Positions 1 through 8,989 are shown, counted from the first letter of the stretch. The stretch is 64,000 nucleotides of DNA from Listeria ivanovii subsp. londoniensis (GCF_000763495.1 NZ_CP009576.1:1684001-1748000), one strand, 5' to 3'. Notes: generated by a model not told the origin, from the sequence alone. Program-made: numbers and translations.

Positions 1-442
1 CTTGAAGTACAGACTCATCAAACTCGACTTTTTGTAAATCAACACCTGCGAGCTCAAATAATTCTAATGCATATGGATGATTCTTATAATCTTTAGCAAA
101 ATAAACTTTTTTAATACCGGCTTGAATAATTGATTTTGTACATGCTAGACAAGGGAAATGTGTCACATATAATTCGGCTTGGTCTGTTGTCGCACCAAAT
201 TTGGCGCATTGCAGTATGGCATTCATTTCGGCATGAATCGTTCGAATGCAGTGACCATCAACTACATAACAACCGTGTTCTGCACAGTGATCTCCCCCAG
301 CAATGGAGCCATTATATCCGCCAGCAATAATACGCTTATCTCGAACTATTGTTGCACCTACCATTAATCTTGTACAAGTACTCCTTGATGATATAAGATG
401 ACTTTGCGCCATAAAAAACTGATCCCATGCGATTCTTTGCAC
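1..442 (-). CDS. comEB: ComE operon protein 2, dCMP deaminase family (3' end outside window)
   Basis: Partial gene: only the N-terminal 147 or so residues lie in the window; the C-terminus runs off the left edge. The translation has the cytidine/deoxycytidylate deaminase zinc site: HAEMNAIL holds the ligand His and catalytic Glu, and PCLACTKSI holds the two Cys ligands. The family turns dCMP into dUMP, and the gene belongs to the comE competence locus although its role in DNA uptake is unclear. The GTG start at 442 is chosen because GGGAG lies about 8 nt upstream and the protein then begins VQRIAWDQFFMAQSH, as in Bacillus ComEB. comEA lies just upstream on the same strand; comEC is expected to the left, outside the window. 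Confidence 0.9.
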   Translation of the reverse strand, partial: MQRIAWDQFFMAQSHLISSRSTCTRLMVGATIVRDKRIIAGGYNGSIAGGDHCAEHGCYVVDGHCIRTIHAEMNAILQCAKFGATTDQAELYVTHFPCLACTKSIIQAGIKKVYFAKDYKNHPYALELFELAGVDLQKVEFDESVLQ

Positions 443-513
443 ACTAAAAACTCCCTTATGATTTGATAAATATTAGTATAGGTGTTCATGAGGAAGTTCG
501 TCAACCACTTTTA

Positions 514-1122
514 TTATTTCACATCCAAATATTCCTTTAGTTTTTCGATTGTTTTTTCTCCGATACCAGTTACATTTTGTAAATCTTCTATTGTTTGAAA
601 TAACCCCTCTTTCTCCCGATATTCAATAATAGCGGTTGCTTTTGACTCGCCAATTCCTGGTACTGTTTGTAAATTAGAGGTAGAAGCTGTATTGATGTTG
701 ATTTTTTCTTCCGTCTTCTCACCGGCTTGTTCACTTCTACTTGTAGAAGTTTCCGATCCTTGCTCGCCTTTTTTGTAGACATAGATGCTCATTTCGTCTT
801 TTAATTTTTCAGCCAAATTCAGCTTACTACTTTCAGCTTCTTCTGTAAGCCCTCCAGCTGTTTTCACTACATCTTGCACTCTTGCATCTAAAGGTAGTTT
901 ATAAACACCAGGCGAGCGGACGGCGCCTTTGATATCAATGTAGACATACTTAGCTTCATTTACTTGCTCTGTATCTGCTTTTACTTCTGCAATGGTTGCT
1001 GCATTTGTAGTTACTTCTTCTGTCTCCTTATCTGGCATACACAAATAAACTAGTCCAGCGAAAATAACAGCCACTATAATCAAGATATAATTCTTAAGTT
1101 TTTTTATTTGTTCTATCACCAC
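514..1122 (-). CDS. comEA: Competence protein ComEA, membrane-anchored DNA receptor
   Basis: About 202 residues: one N-terminal membrane segment (about 10-28), an acidic Thr-rich linker, an SLBB-type domain (VYIDIKGAVRSPGVYKL onward, about 55-110), a Ser/Glu-rich linker, and a C-terminal helix-hairpin-helix DNA-binding domain (INTASTSNLQTVPGIGESKA, then VTGIGEKTIEKLKEY). The family binds double-stranded DNA outside the membrane and passes it to the ComEC channel. Several GTG codons cluster at the start. The first (1128) is only 2 nt from the AAGGA, so I prefer the GTG at 1122 with about 8 nt spacing. It has its own candidate promoter and lies behind the yqeM terminator, so the comE locus looks like a separate unit. 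Confidence 0.88.
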   Translation of the reverse strand: MVIEQIKKLKNYILIIVAVIFAGLVYLCMPDKETEEVTTNAATIAEVKADTEQVNEAKYVYIDIKGAVRSPGVYKLPLDARVQDVVKTAGGLTEEAESSKLNLAEKLKDEMSIYVYKKGEQGSETSTSRSEQAGEKTEEKININTASTSNLQTVPGIGESKATAIIEYREKEGLFQTIEDLQNVTGIGEKTIEKLKEYLDVK

Positions 1123-1136
1123 TATCACCGTCCTTA

Positions 1137-1164
1137 ATTATAGTATTCGCCATATTGATTGAAA
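1137..1164 (-). promoter_or_regulatory. Candidate sigma-A promoter of comEA
   Basis: On the minus strand TTTCAA (1159-1164) and TATAAT (1137-1142) are separated by 16 bp. The -10 is perfect and the -35 weak. It lies between the yqeM terminator and the comEA ribosome-binding site, where a promoter is needed. Confidence 0.5.
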
Positions 1165-1196
1165 TTCCTTTTTGACGAAAATAATGAAAACTACGT

Positions 1197-1230
1197 AAAA
1201 AAAGAAAGTAATTTTGGAAAATTACTTTCT
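1197..1230 (-). terminator. Intrinsic terminator of the yqeG-yqeM operon
   Basis: A 13-bp perfect stem (1203-1215 with 1218-1230) is followed on the minus strand by seven T (1197-1203). It overlaps the last codons and stop of yqeM. Confidence 0.85.
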
Positions 1231-1953
1231 TGCGACGAAAAAGATCCTTTCACTCGTAGTTGTAGGTTTTTTTAAACTGAAATCTGCGTAAACTTCTATT
1301 TTCGTGAATTGGTATTTTTTTAGAAGGTTTTCATAATGGGCAATCGGATATGTCCGTTCTTTGTGTAATTCATCTACTCTCTGATAAACATCGTCTTCGT
1401 CCAAAATAAAGAAAGTCAGTTCATGTTCAACAGAATGCTTTTGTACTCCAGGAAATGAATTCCAAATGGTGGCTATTTCTTCATCGCTGTCGCCGTAAGA
1501 ATATTCTTTGAAACCTTCTTCCACTTTATAAACAGAATGAACATCAAACAAGAATAGACCACTTGGTTTTAAATGTGCTGATACAGCTTCAATTGTGTTT
1601 TCAAGTGCTTCTTCGGTTTCTAAATAATTGAGTGAATCACAAAAACAAGTAATAGCATCAAAAGATTGGTTTAAGGAAAGTCTAGACATATCTTGCTTAA
1701 AAATCGGCAAGTCAATCTCAGCAGCAGCTATTTTCTCCTTAGCAACGGCAACCATTTCACCTGAAAAGTCTACTCCTGATACCCGGTGACCTAAAAAACT
1801 TAATCGAAGGGCAAATTCGGCTGTTCCACATGCTAAATCAAGAATGTTTTGTGGTTTTTCACCGATGAAATTTGCTGAAAATTGAACCCATTCGTCATAT
1901 AGTTCTGAATCCATTAATCTATCATAAAATCCTGGAAAATATTCGTAACTCAT
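1222..1953 (-). CDS. yqeM: SAM-dependent methyltransferase, YqeM type
   Basis: Class I methyltransferase of 243 residues. Motif I is ILDLACGTAEFALRLS (about 37-52), the acidic end of strand 2 is VSGVDFSGEMV, and the post-motif is DAITCFCDSLNYL. Family members bind S-adenosylmethionine; the substrate of YqeM is not known to me. It is the last gene of the yqeG-rsfS cluster, as in Bacillus. AAGGAG lies about 9 nt before the ATG. Unusually, this ribosome-binding site directly follows the T-run of a terminator behind rsfS, so yqeM can be expressed only by read-through. Confidence 0.85.
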   Translation of the reverse strand: MSYEYFPGFYDRLMDSELYDEWVQFSANFIGEKPQNILDLACGTAEFALRLSFLGHRVSGVDFSGEMVAVAKEKIAAAEIDLPIFKQDMSRLSLNQSFDAITCFCDSLNYLETEEALENTIEAVSAHLKPSGLFLFDVHSVYKVEEGFKEYSYGDSDEEIATIWNSFPGVQKHSVEHELTFFILDEDDVYQRVDELHKERTYPIAHYENLLKKYQFTKIEVYADFSLKKPTTTSERIFFVARK

Positions 1954-1968
1954 TGTACTTTTCTCCTT

Positions 1969-2000
1969 AAAAAAACAGACGAGAAAATTTCCCGCCTGTT
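1969..2000 (-). terminator. Intrinsic terminator between rsfS and yqeM, abutting the yqeM RBS
   Basis: The minus strand reads a 12-13 bp stem with two G-T wobbles (arms about 1974-1986 and 1988-2000) followed by seven T, then at once AAGGAG for yqeM (1963-1968). There is no space for a promoter between the terminator and yqeM, so it acts as a partial terminator or attenuator. Confidence 0.7.
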
Positions 2001-2010
2001 TTATAATTAA

Positions 2011-2367
2011 TTAAGAAACAAATGCTGCAGAAACGTCAACTAGCGGAGCGTCTCCCCATAATTTTTCTAAATTATAGTAAGAGCGTTCTTCTTTGTGGAA
2101 TACGTGGATAATTACATCACCTAAATCGATTAAAATCCATTGCGCTGCGTCAAAACCTTCTAAACGTTTTACATCTACTTGGTTTTCTAATGCTTTTTCT
2201 TTAATTTCACGAGCGATTGCCTGCACTTGTTTGTCAGAATTACCATGACAGATAACAAAATAATCTGCAAAACTGGATAACCCCTTCATGTCTAGCGCTA
2301 AAATATCCTCTGCTCTTTTATCGTCTGCTGCCTTTGCGGTCAGCATTAATGTATCATAACTGTTCAA
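2011..2367 (-). CDS. rsfS: Ribosomal silencing factor RsfS
   Basis: A 118-residue RsfS/Iojap/DUF143 protein, usual length. Family features are visible: DYFVICHGNSDKQVQAIA and GFDAAQWILIDLGDVIIHVF, followed by the Tyr-rich YYNLEKLW end. The family binds L14 on the large subunit and blocks joining of the small subunit when nutrients are short. The start is a TTG at 2367, 4 nt after the yqeK stop, with AAGGAG about 11 nt upstream, so translation is probably coupled to yqeK. Internal ATGs would cut conserved sequence. Confidence 0.92.
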   Translation of the reverse strand: MNSYDTLMLTAKAADDKRAEDILALDMKGLSSFADYFVICHGNSDKQVQAIAREIKEKALENQVDVKRLEGFDAAQWILIDLGDVIIHVFHKEERSYYNLEKLWGDAPLVDVSAAFVS

Positions 2368-2371
2368 ATTA

Positions 2372-2947
2372 TTAATAGTCTCCTTCCAAATTTAAATTAA
2401 CAAAATAATTATAAGCTTCCAGTGTGTCTGGAAATACTGGTTGTTTCTTTTTAATCAAATGTGTAATTGTATTAGATAAGGCAAATAACATTGCTTCATC
2501 CAATGATTTAAGTGCCAGTCTGCGTGCTTTATATACACCAGGAAATGTTCTACCAGGTTCGGTGTAATCAGCTAAATAAATTAGCTTATCAAAGTCCGTC
2601 ATAGAGGCACTTCCGGTTGTGTGCAGTCGTATTGCTTCCAATATCTCATTATCCGTAATGCCAAATTCAGTTTCCGCTAAATAAGCGCCAACTGGGGCAT
2701 GCCATAAAGAACGATGAAACTTGAGTAGTCGAGGATCATACTGTTCATTTTCAATAATCTTTATTGCGTCCTCATCTGGATAGTATTTTGCATAATCATG
2801 TAGTAGAGCGGTTATTCTCGCTTTCTCGATATCCATATGATAATGTTCTGCAAGTTCTACAGCTGCTTTTTCTACGCCTAATGTGTGTTTGAAACGTTCA
2901 TTCGGCATAGCTGCTTCTACTTTTTTTAACACTTCATTTCTTTCCAT
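2372..2947 (-). CDS. yqeK: HD-domain phosphohydrolase YqeK (symmetrical Ap4A hydrolase family)
   Basis: 191 residues with an HD fold: H in [16 protein letters not shown], the metal-binding HD pair in [10 protein letters not shown], the second His in [11 protein letters not shown], and a late Asp in [12 protein letters not shown]. Bacillus YqeK hydrolyses diadenosine tetraphosphate to ADP. The gene overlaps the end of nadD by 14 nt, an association that is very common and occurs as a fusion in some bacteria. This suggests joint control of dinucleotide and NAD metabolism. Confidence 0.9.
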   Translation of the reverse strand: MERNEVLKKVEAAMPNERFKHTLGVEKAAVELAEHYHMDIEKARITALLHDYAKYYPDEDAIKIIENEQYDPRLLKFHRSLWHAPVGAYLAETEFGITDNEILEAIRLHTTGSASMTDFDKLIYLADYTEPGRTFPGVYKARRLALKSLDEAMLFALSNTITHLIKKKQPVFPDTLEAYNYFVNLNLEGDY

Positions 2948-3500
2948 AAAGCTGATGCTCCTTTATATATGACCACACTTTTTCTGGTAAAAAGGCTCTT
3001 GCATTTTCGATATCATGACGAATTTCAGTAGAAGAAATCTGCATTTCCGGCATAGTAAGCTGGATTACTTCATAAGAAACTTCGGCTTGATAGCTTGGTC
3101 GATTAAGGCCAACAAATGTCACCATTTTTACTAAATCATCTATATGATACCACTTTGGCAAATATTCTACCATATCGCCGCCGATAATAAAATAAAAATC
3201 TGTATCAGGCTGCTCGCTTATCATATCACGCATCGTGTCATACGTATAGGACTTCCCAACGCGACCTAATTCACGCGAATCCACTTCAAAATAGTCGTTA
3301 TCCGCAAGCATTAGTTGAAGCATTTCTAATCGTGCCTCATTAGATGCCATTCCGCTAATTTGCTTGTGCGGGGGGATTTTATTAGGTAGGAAAAGAACTT
3401 TTTCTAGCCCTAATTGTTTTTTTGCTTCTTCCGCCATACGTAAGTGTGCTAAATGTGGTGGATCAAAAGTGCCGCCTAAAATACCGACTTTATGTTTCAT
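2934..3500 (-). CDS. nadD: Nicotinate-nucleotide adenylyltransferase
   Basis: 188 residues, usual NadD length. The nucleotidyltransferase signature [18 protein letters not shown] (about 9-26) holds the HxGH-like nucleotide site, and [10 protein letters not shown] near the C-terminus is the second ATP motif. It joins ATP and nicotinate mononucleotide to make deamido-NAD in the cytoplasm, an essential NAD step. It lies in the yhbY-nadD-yqeK-rsfS series and overlaps yqeK, indicating coupling. Confidence 0.95.
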   Translation of the reverse strand: MKHKVGILGGTFDPPHLAHLRMAEEAKKQLGLEKVLFLPNKIPPHKQISGMASNEARLEMLQLMLADNDYFEVDSRELGRVGKSYTYDTMRDMISEQPDTDFYFIIGGDMVEYLPKWYHIDDLVKMVTFVGLNRPSYQAEVSYEVIQLTMPEMQISSTEIRHDIENARAFLPEKVWSYIKEHQLYGKK

Positions 3501-3517
3501 CGCCTATTTCCTCCAAA

Positions 3518-3808
3518 TTACGGTAACTTGATTTGTTGCTTATTAACAGATGTTTTGTATAGAATAATGGTTCTGCCAATTACCTGTATGATATCTGCTC
3601 CTGTGCGACTACTGATTTTTTCCGCAACAGTTTGCTTATCTTCTTCGCAATTTTGCAGAATAGAAATTTTAATTAATTCCCTTGCTTCTAGTGCTTCTTT
3701 TACTTGAATAATCAAGTTTGGCGACACACTTCCTTTTCCCACTTGGAAAATTGGTTGGATGCTATGTGCTTCTTTTCTTAAAAAACGTTTTTGTGTAGCT
3801 GTTAACAT
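3518..3808 (-). CDS. yhbY: CRM-domain ribosome-associated RNA-binding protein YhbY
   Basis: 96 residues forming a single CRM/YhbY domain: LTATQKRFLRKEAHSI at the N-terminus, the GKGSVSPNLIIQVKEAL loop, and the late ADIIQVIGRTIILYK strand. Family members bind pre-50S particles and assist ribosome assembly. The ATG overlaps the aroE stop by one base (TAATG), showing translational coupling. The open frame reaches 23 codons further upstream, but that part is only aroE coding sequence in another frame. Confidence 0.92.
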   Translation of the reverse strand: MLTATQKRFLRKEAHSIQPIFQVGKGSVSPNLIIQVKEALEARELIKISILQNCEEDKQTVAEKISSRTGADIIQVIGRTIILYKTSVNKQQIKLP

Positions 3809-4629
3809 TAGTTTCCTCCTAATTGTTCGAGTACTGCTTCTTTCATCAGTGATCGTCTTGGTTTTACACCAGTCCATATTTCAAAAGCTAAAGCACCTTG
3901 ATTAACAAACATGGACAAACCATTTTGGATAATCGCTCCGTTTTTCTTGGCTTCTTTCAAAAATGCTGTTTCAGCTGGATTATAAATAATATCAGAACAA
4001 ACGGTCCCTTTCGTTAAGTTGGACAGTGAAATTGGACTTTTATTTTTGGAAGCTTCTAAGCCAATCGATGTGGTTTGAATGATAATCGTAAAATCAGCCA
4101 AGTTTTTTTCAGCTTCTTCTAGCGTCATAGCATAATGATTGTTATGATTTTTTGTCATTTCAACCGCTTTTTCCGAAGTACGATTAGCAATGGTAATTTT
4201 TGCATTTGTATGATTTTTGAGTGCAAGATAAATAGCTTTACTTGCACCACCTGCCCCAGTAATTAAAATCGAATCATTTTCAGTGATAGGACGAATTTCT
4301 TCTAAACCTTCTAAATAACCTTTGCCATCTGTGTTGAAACCGTACCATTTCCCTTCTTTTCGAAGCACTGTATTTACAGCACCTGAATCAACTGCAAGAG
4401 GCTCAAGCTCATCCAAAAAAGGTAAAATACGTTCTTTAAAGGGAGTGGTAATATTAAATCCACGTATCCCAGAAGCCATTAATTTTTTTATTTCTGTTTC
4501 AAAAGCGTCTTCTTCTATTAAAACAGAATGATATTCAGCATCCATTCCAAGTTCTTGGAAAATCCGATTTTGCATAGCTGGTGATAAAGAGTGTCTTATA
4601 GGATTTCCGATAACCACATATTTTTCCAA
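3808..4629 (-). CDS. aroE: Shikimate dehydrogenase
   Basis: 273 residues. The N-terminal substrate domain has VIGNPIRHSLSPAMQN (shikimate-binding Ser pair) and FNITTPFKERI (catalytic Lys); the NADP domain has ILITGAGGASKAIYLAL and NRT after strand 2. It reduces 3-dehydroshikimate with NADPH in aromatic amino-acid synthesis. The start is a TTG at 4629: an AAGGAGG lies 7 nt upstream, whereas the in-frame ATG at 4647 overlaps that ribosome-binding site and cannot be the start. It sits between yqeH and yhbY, the normal Bacillus order. Confidence 0.93.
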   Translation of the reverse strand: MEKYVVIGNPIRHSLSPAMQNRIFQELGMDAEYHSVLIEEDAFETEIKKLMASGIRGFNITTPFKERILPFLDELEPLAVDSGAVNTVLRKEGKWYGFNTDGKGYLEGLEEIRPITENDSILITGAGGASKAIYLALKNHTNAKITIANRTSEKAVEMTKNHNNHYAMTLEEAEKNLADFTIIIQTTSIGLEASKNKSPISLSNLTKGTVCSDIIYNPAETAFLKEAKKNGAIIQNGLSMFVNQGALAFEIWTGVKPRRSLMKEAVLEQLGGN

Positions 4630-4648
4630 ATGACAAGCCTCCTTCATT

Positions 4649-5749
4649 TTAAACGAGTGATGTTCGGATAGTTGCGCTAACGCCTTCAGGAACCCAAGCA
4701 GTAATTTTCGCGCCTCCTTCTGGAATCGTTACCCAACCAAGTCCTGAAAATACGATATCCGCTTTTTCTTTCACATTAAACGTATAAGGAACTAGTTTTG
4801 GTAGTGTTTTCATACCTTCTTCGGTCGGGGGTTGAAGTACTAATCCAGCTTGTTTTTCATATAGTGCATCTGCTTTTTCTAATTTTGTGCGGTGAATTGG
4901 CAAGTTGTTTGATGCATAGACAACAAGTGATTTTCTGCCACCAGAAACATAATCTAGTCTAGCAAGAGCGCCTAAAAATAGCGTTTGTTCTTCATTTAAC
5001 TGAAAGACAGCTGGTTTAACTTCTTTTTTCGGTGTTATAGCTTTTAACGTTGTAGTATCAATAAAATGAGCCATTTGATGATGATTAATAATTCCTGGGG
5101 TATCCACTAATACATTGCCATCCGCCAGTGGGATTTCAATTTTATCAAGTGTTGTTCCTGGGAATTGCGATGTAGTAATAACATTGTTTTCACCGGAAGC
5201 TTGTTTGATAATACGGTTGATAAGCGTTGATTTCCCAACATTGGTACAACCTACTACGTAAACATCTTGCCCATTTCTTAGTTCCTCGATTTTTTCTAAT
5301 AAGGAATCAAATCCGTGACCTTTTTCCGCACTGACTAACACAACATCTGTTGCTACTAGACCTTGCTCTTTGGCGCGAGTTCGCATCCAACGTGTTAATT
5401 TATCCCGTTTTAACGATTTTGGTAGCACATCTTCTTTATTTCCCACTAATAAAACCGGATTATTACCAGCGAAACGAGGTAGACCATGTAACCAACTACC
5501 ATCAAAATCAAAAATATCCACAACGTAAACAATTAATGCTTGTTTCGTGCTAATTTGGTTTAAAATACGTAAAAAATCATCATCTGTCAGAGCAACATCT
5601 TGTATTTCATTGTAATGCTTTAATCGAAAACATCTTTTACAAATTACTTGTTCATTATTTAGAGATGATTTTGGTGCATAGCCAATTTTATCAGGATCTT
5701 CGGTTTGAATAATTGCTCCACAGCCGATACATCTTACTTCTTCTGTCAA
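4649..5749 (-). CDS. yqeH: Circularly permuted ribosome-assembly GTPase YqeH
   Basis: 366 residues. An N-terminal zinc finger (CIGCG, later CKRCF) precedes a permuted GTPase whose motifs run G4 (NKED), G5 (SAEKGHG), G1 (GCTNVGKSTLI), then G3 (DTPG). The family acts in 30S subunit assembly. The TTG at 5749 is chosen: GGGAGG lies 7 nt upstream, while the GTG five codons earlier falls inside that ribosome-binding site. TTG overlaps the yqeG TGA (TTGA), so the two genes are coupled. Confidence 0.93.
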   Translation of the reverse strand: MTEEVRCIGCGAIIQTEDPDKIGYAPKSSLNNEQVICKRCFRLKHYNEIQDVALTDDDFLRILNQISTKQALIVYVVDIFDFDGSWLHGLPRFAGNNPVLLVGNKEDVLPKSLKRDKLTRWMRTRAKEQGLVATDVVLVSAEKGHGFDSLLEKIEELRNGQDVYVVGCTNVGKSTLINRIIKQASGENNVITTSQFPGTTLDKIEIPLADGNVLVDTPGIINHHQMAHFIDTTTLKAITPKKEVKPAVFQLNEEQTLFLGALARLDYVSGGRKSLVVYASNNLPIHRTKLEKADALYEKQAGLVLQPPTEEGMKTLPKLVPYTFNVKEKADIVFSGLGWVTIPEGGAKITAWVPEGVSATIRTSLV

Positions 5750-6267
5750 AGTGATTCCTCCCACTTAATTTCGTTTTTCTTAGCTAATCGTTTTAAAATG
5801 ACACTTTCCATCATTCGATTTAATTTTGTTGCCATCCCATCTGTTTGTTTCACCGGGCGAACAAAAATGGTCGTTATTTTTTGTCGATTTCCGCCGAATA
5901 TATCTGTCATAATTTGATCACCAATCATCACAGTTTCTTCTGGCGTTGCATCCATTTCTTTTAATGCCCAGCGAAAATTACCACCAAGCGGTTTTTTTGC
6001 CCGAGCTAAATAAGGGACGTCAATTGCTTTTGCCACGCGAGCAACCCGTTCTTCATTATTGTTAGAAAAAATCATCACCTTGATTCCTTCTTCTTTCAAT
6101 ATCGTAAACCAGTTAATTACTTCATCGGTAGCATCTAATTGATCCCATGCGAGCAGTGTATTATCTAAATCTGTTAAGATCGTGGTTTTACCCATTTTCC
6201 TAAGTTGTTCTGCTGTTATTCCAAATGGAGTATTCAACATTTTATCTGGTGAGAATTGCTTTAGCAC
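5746..6267 (-). CDS. yqeG: HAD-superfamily (subfamily IIIA) phosphatase YqeG
   Basis: 173 residues. HAD motif I is ILTDLDNTLLAWD (two nucleophile/acid Asp), motif II is MIFSNNN, and motif III is the K in ARAKKPLG followed by VMIGDQIMTD. Substrate unknown; the nearest described group is YqeG/phosphatidylglycerophosphatase-like. The GTG at 6267 gives the family's length and has GAGGTG about 7 nt upstream; the ATG five codons earlier overlaps the ribosome-binding site. It is the first gene of the minus-strand operon running to yqeM. Confidence 0.88.
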   Translation of the reverse strand: MLKQFSPDKMLNTPFGITAEQLRKMGKTTILTDLDNTLLAWDQLDATDEVINWFTILKEEGIKVMIFSNNNEERVARVAKAIDVPYLARAKKPLGGNFRWALKEMDATPEETVMIGDQIMTDIFGGNRQKITTIFVRPVKQTDGMATKLNRMMESVILKRLAKKNEIKWEESL

Positions 6268-6384
6268 GTATTGGCACCTCATTCTTTTATTTAGTACAAT
6301 CTATTCTATCATACATTCAATTAGACTAATAATCTATAAATTTTACCATCTTTCTGTTTATTTTACAAAAAAACCTGAGAAAAA

Positions 6385-6393
6385 TGTTATAAT
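6385..6393 (+). promoter_or_regulatory. Extended -10 promoter of the oligopeptidase gene
   Basis: TGTTATAAT, an extended -10 element, lies about 37 bp before the start codon. No good -35 hexamer is seen at 17 bp, which fits an extended -10 promoter. Confidence 0.55.
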
Positions 6394-6429
6394 ACGCAAG
6401 GAAACGTTATTTTTCAAGGAGGGAAACAA

Positions 6430-8238
6430 ATGTCGAAAAATTATGCATTAACCTGGGATTTAGAAAATATATATGCTGGGGGAAGCGGCTCAGAAGAATT
6501 ACAGCAAACCCTTAAGGAAGTAAAAGCGGACTTAGATAGCTTTGTCACGAATGTTACTGAATGGGATGTTCCTGAAAATGTCGAAGCTTCTGCAGAATTT
6601 CTTTTACTAGTGAACCAAAATGCCGCTATCTCTAAAGTCTTATTAACGGCCGGCTCTTTTTTAGAATGCCTCGCTTCTGCCAATATTAATGACACTCGTG
6701 CAAATGAGATTTCTGCGCTAATTTATCAATATGTTGCAACACTTGCGACTGCTGAAGATGAATGGCATGATAAATTTGCTCAAGTACCAGATCGTATTTG
6801 GAACGAATTAATGGAGCAAAATGGGCTGTCACAGATTAGTTTTGTTTTAGATGAAGCACGAACAAACCGTCGCAAAAAAGGTAGTAAAGAACAAGAAGCT
6901 GCCATTAATGCATTGGCTGTTGATGGATATCGCGGCTGGTCAGATCATTATGATACTATCGTAGGCAAATTACGGATGCATGTCACGCTGGATGGTGAGG
7001 AAAAAGATGTTTCTGCTGGTCAAGCGCTTAATTTATTAAATCATCCGGACCGTGAAGTTCGTCAAGCTGTTTTTAAAGAATACACACGTGTTTGGCAACA
7101 AGAATCTCGTCTTTTTAGTGATACATTGAATCATTTATCCGGCTTTCGTCTTGCTACATATGATATCCGCAAGTGGGATAAGATAGTAGATGAGCCATTA
7201 GCTATTAATCGTTTGGATGAACAAACGCTTAAATCGATGTGGAATGTTATCCAAACGCATAAACCGACTTTTGTTCGCTTTTTGGACAGAAAAGCGAATT
7301 TACTAGGTCTTGAAAAATTAAGTTTTTACGATGTAGAAGCCCCACTTGTTTTCTCTAGTGAACCAAAAAAATATACGTATCAAGAAGGCGCTGAATTTAT
7401 CATTGAGCAATTCAAAAAGTTCAGTCCAAAAATGGCAGATTTTGCGAGACATGCCTTTGAAAAAGGTTGGATTGAAGCGGAAGATCGTGATAATAAGCGC
7501 CCAGGTGGATTCTGTACTGATTTTCCAGTAGAAAAAGAAAGTCGAATCTTCATGACATATGATGGAGCTCCTGGGACCGTAGCTACACTAGCACACGAAC
7601 TTGGCCACGCATTTCACTCTGATGTCATTCGCGAAGAACCTTTCGAAAATACCGATTATGCAATGAACGTTGCCGAAACTGCTTCCACTTTTGCTGAAAT
7701 GATTATTGCAGATGCTTCTGTCAAAGACGCTAAAACAAAAGAAGAAAAAATCACTTTACTGGAAGATAAAATTGGTCGTAGTATTGCTTTCTTTATGAAC
7801 ATCCATGCTCGTTTTATATTTGAAAGTAACTTTTACGAAGCTCGTAAACAAGGTGTAGTTTCCGTTGATCGATTAAACTCGTTAATGGAAGAGGCACAAC
7901 GAGAAGCTTACCTGGATGCTTTAGATGAATACCATCCGCAGTTTTGGGCTTCTAAACTTCACTTTTATATTGCGGATGTCCCATTTTATAACTTCCCTTA
8001 CACTTTTGGCTACCTCTTCTCTCTCGGCATTTATCATAAGGCGCAAACTGAAGGTGCAAGCTATGAAGATAAGTATATTGCGCTACTGAAAGATACAGGT
8101 TCCATGACGACAGAGCAACTTGCCGAAAAACATCTTGGTGTAGATTTACGTAAAGCAGATTTTTGGGAAGAGGCTGTTCAACTTGCTGCAAAAGATGTAG
8201 AAGATTTCCTCACTTTAACAGAAGAATATGTAAAATAA
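6430..8238 (+). CDS. pepF: M3-family oligoendopeptidase F (PepF/YjbG-like)
   Basis: 602 residues, the usual length for PepF. The zinc site is HELGHAFH with His389, Glu390 and His393; the third ligand is the Glu in NVAETASTFAEM. The family cuts short oligopeptides in the cytoplasm and has no signal peptide. AAGGAGGG precedes the ATG. It is a single plus-strand gene divergent from yqeG and facing mtnN, with a shared terminator. Confidence 0.92.
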   Translation: MSKNYALTWDLENIYAGGSGSEELQQTLKEVKADLDSFVTNVTEWDVPENVEASAEFLLLVNQNAAISKVLLTAGSFLECLASANINDTRANEISALIYQYVATLATAEDEWHDKFAQVPDRIWNELMEQNGLSQISFVLDEARTNRRKKGSKEQEAAINALAVDGYRGWSDHYDTIVGKLRMHVTLDGEEKDVSAGQALNLLNHPDREVRQAVFKEYTRVWQQESRLFSDTLNHLSGFRLATYDIRKWDKIVDEPLAINRLDEQTLKSMWNVIQTHKPTFVRFLDRKANLLGLEKLSFYDVEAPLVFSSEPKKYTYQEGAEFIIEQFKKFSPKMADFARHAFEKGWIEAEDRDNKRPGGFCTDFPVEKESRIFMTYDGAPGTVATLAHELGHAFHSDVIREEPFENTDYAMNVAETASTFAEMIIADASVKDAKTKEEKITLLEDKIGRSIAFFMNIHARFIFESNFYEARKQGVVSVDRLNSLMEEAQREAYLDALDEYHPQFWASKLHFYIADVPFYNFPYTFGYLFSLGIYHKAQTEGASYEDKYIALLKDTGSMTTEQLAEKHLGVDLRKADFWEEAVQLAAKDVEDFLTLTEEYVK

Positions 8239-8275
8239 AAAATTCCTGGAGTGCGAAAACTCCAGGAATTTTTTT
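8237..8275. terminator. Bidirectional terminator between pepF and mtnN
   Basis: A 12-bp stem (AATTCCTGGAGT and its complement) with a GCGAAA loop, flanked by A-run and T-run so that it works for both converging genes. Confidence 0.9.
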
Positions 8276-8978
8276 AAATTGTTTTAAGTAATTCAATAAT
8301 ACAAGTAGAAGATTGTTTCGCTGCTAAATGAATGAATTCATCAAATGATATTGTTGCTTCTTGGTTTGCTAAGTCCGAAATAGCACGAATAATTAAAAAC
8401 GGAATATCAAACTGATAAGCAACTTGGGCAATCGCAGCTGCTTCCATTTCGACAGCTTTGACATCTGGGAAAAATGTTCGAATAATTTCATGCTGATCTG
8501 GACGCATAATAAACGAATCATTGGTAATAACTAAACCAAATACGGCTTTATTTTCACTTGTAGAAAAGTAATCACGGTAAATGGTTTCTGCTTTTTTGAG
8601 TAGAACCGCATCACCTTGGTAAAAAGCTGGCATACGTGGAACTTGACCATATGTATAGCCAAATTCCGTTACATCCACATCACCATATGCAAGACGATCC
8701 GAAATGATAACATCTCCTACAGCGAGTCCCTCAGCCATTCCACCTGCAGATCCAGTGTTAATAATTATTTCTGGTTTAAATCGATCTGCCATAAGCGTTG
8801 TTCCTATTGCCGCATTCACTTTGCCGATGCCTGATTCTAATAAAATAACTTCTTTACTAGCAATTTCACCTAGATAGAATTTTGCGCCACCAATGGTGAC
8901 TTCTTCTACACTTCCCATTACTTCTTTTAATATAGCTACTTCTTCTTCCATTGCCCCAATAATACCGATTTTTCTCAT
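8274..8978 (-). CDS. mtnN: 5'-methylthioadenosine/S-adenosylhomocysteine nucleosidase
   Basis: 234 residues of the PNP/UDP family. It begins MRKIGIIGAMEEEVAIL, carries the catalytic Glu in this segment, the NTGSAGGM phosphorylase motif, the VEMEAAAIAQVA substrate site and the catalytic Asp in IIRAISDLAN. It removes adenine from methylthioadenosine and SAH, recycling SAM by-products. The ATG at 8978 follows GGAGG by 7 nt; the longer open frame extends into the leader. A terminator lies directly before the ribosome-binding site, so expression depends on read-through from yrrS. Confidence 0.94.
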   Translation of the reverse strand: MRKIGIIGAMEEEVAILKEVMGSVEEVTIGGAKFYLGEIASKEVILLESGIGKVNAAIGTTLMADRFKPEIIINTGSAGGMAEGLAVGDVIISDRLAYGDVDVTEFGYTYGQVPRMPAFYQGDAVLLKKAETIYRDYFSTSENKAVFGLVITNDSFIMRPDQHEIIRTFFPDVKAVEMEAAAIAQVAYQFDIPFLIIRAISDLANQEATISFDEFIHLAAKQSSTCIIELLKTI

Positions 8979-8989
8979 TATGTAACCTC

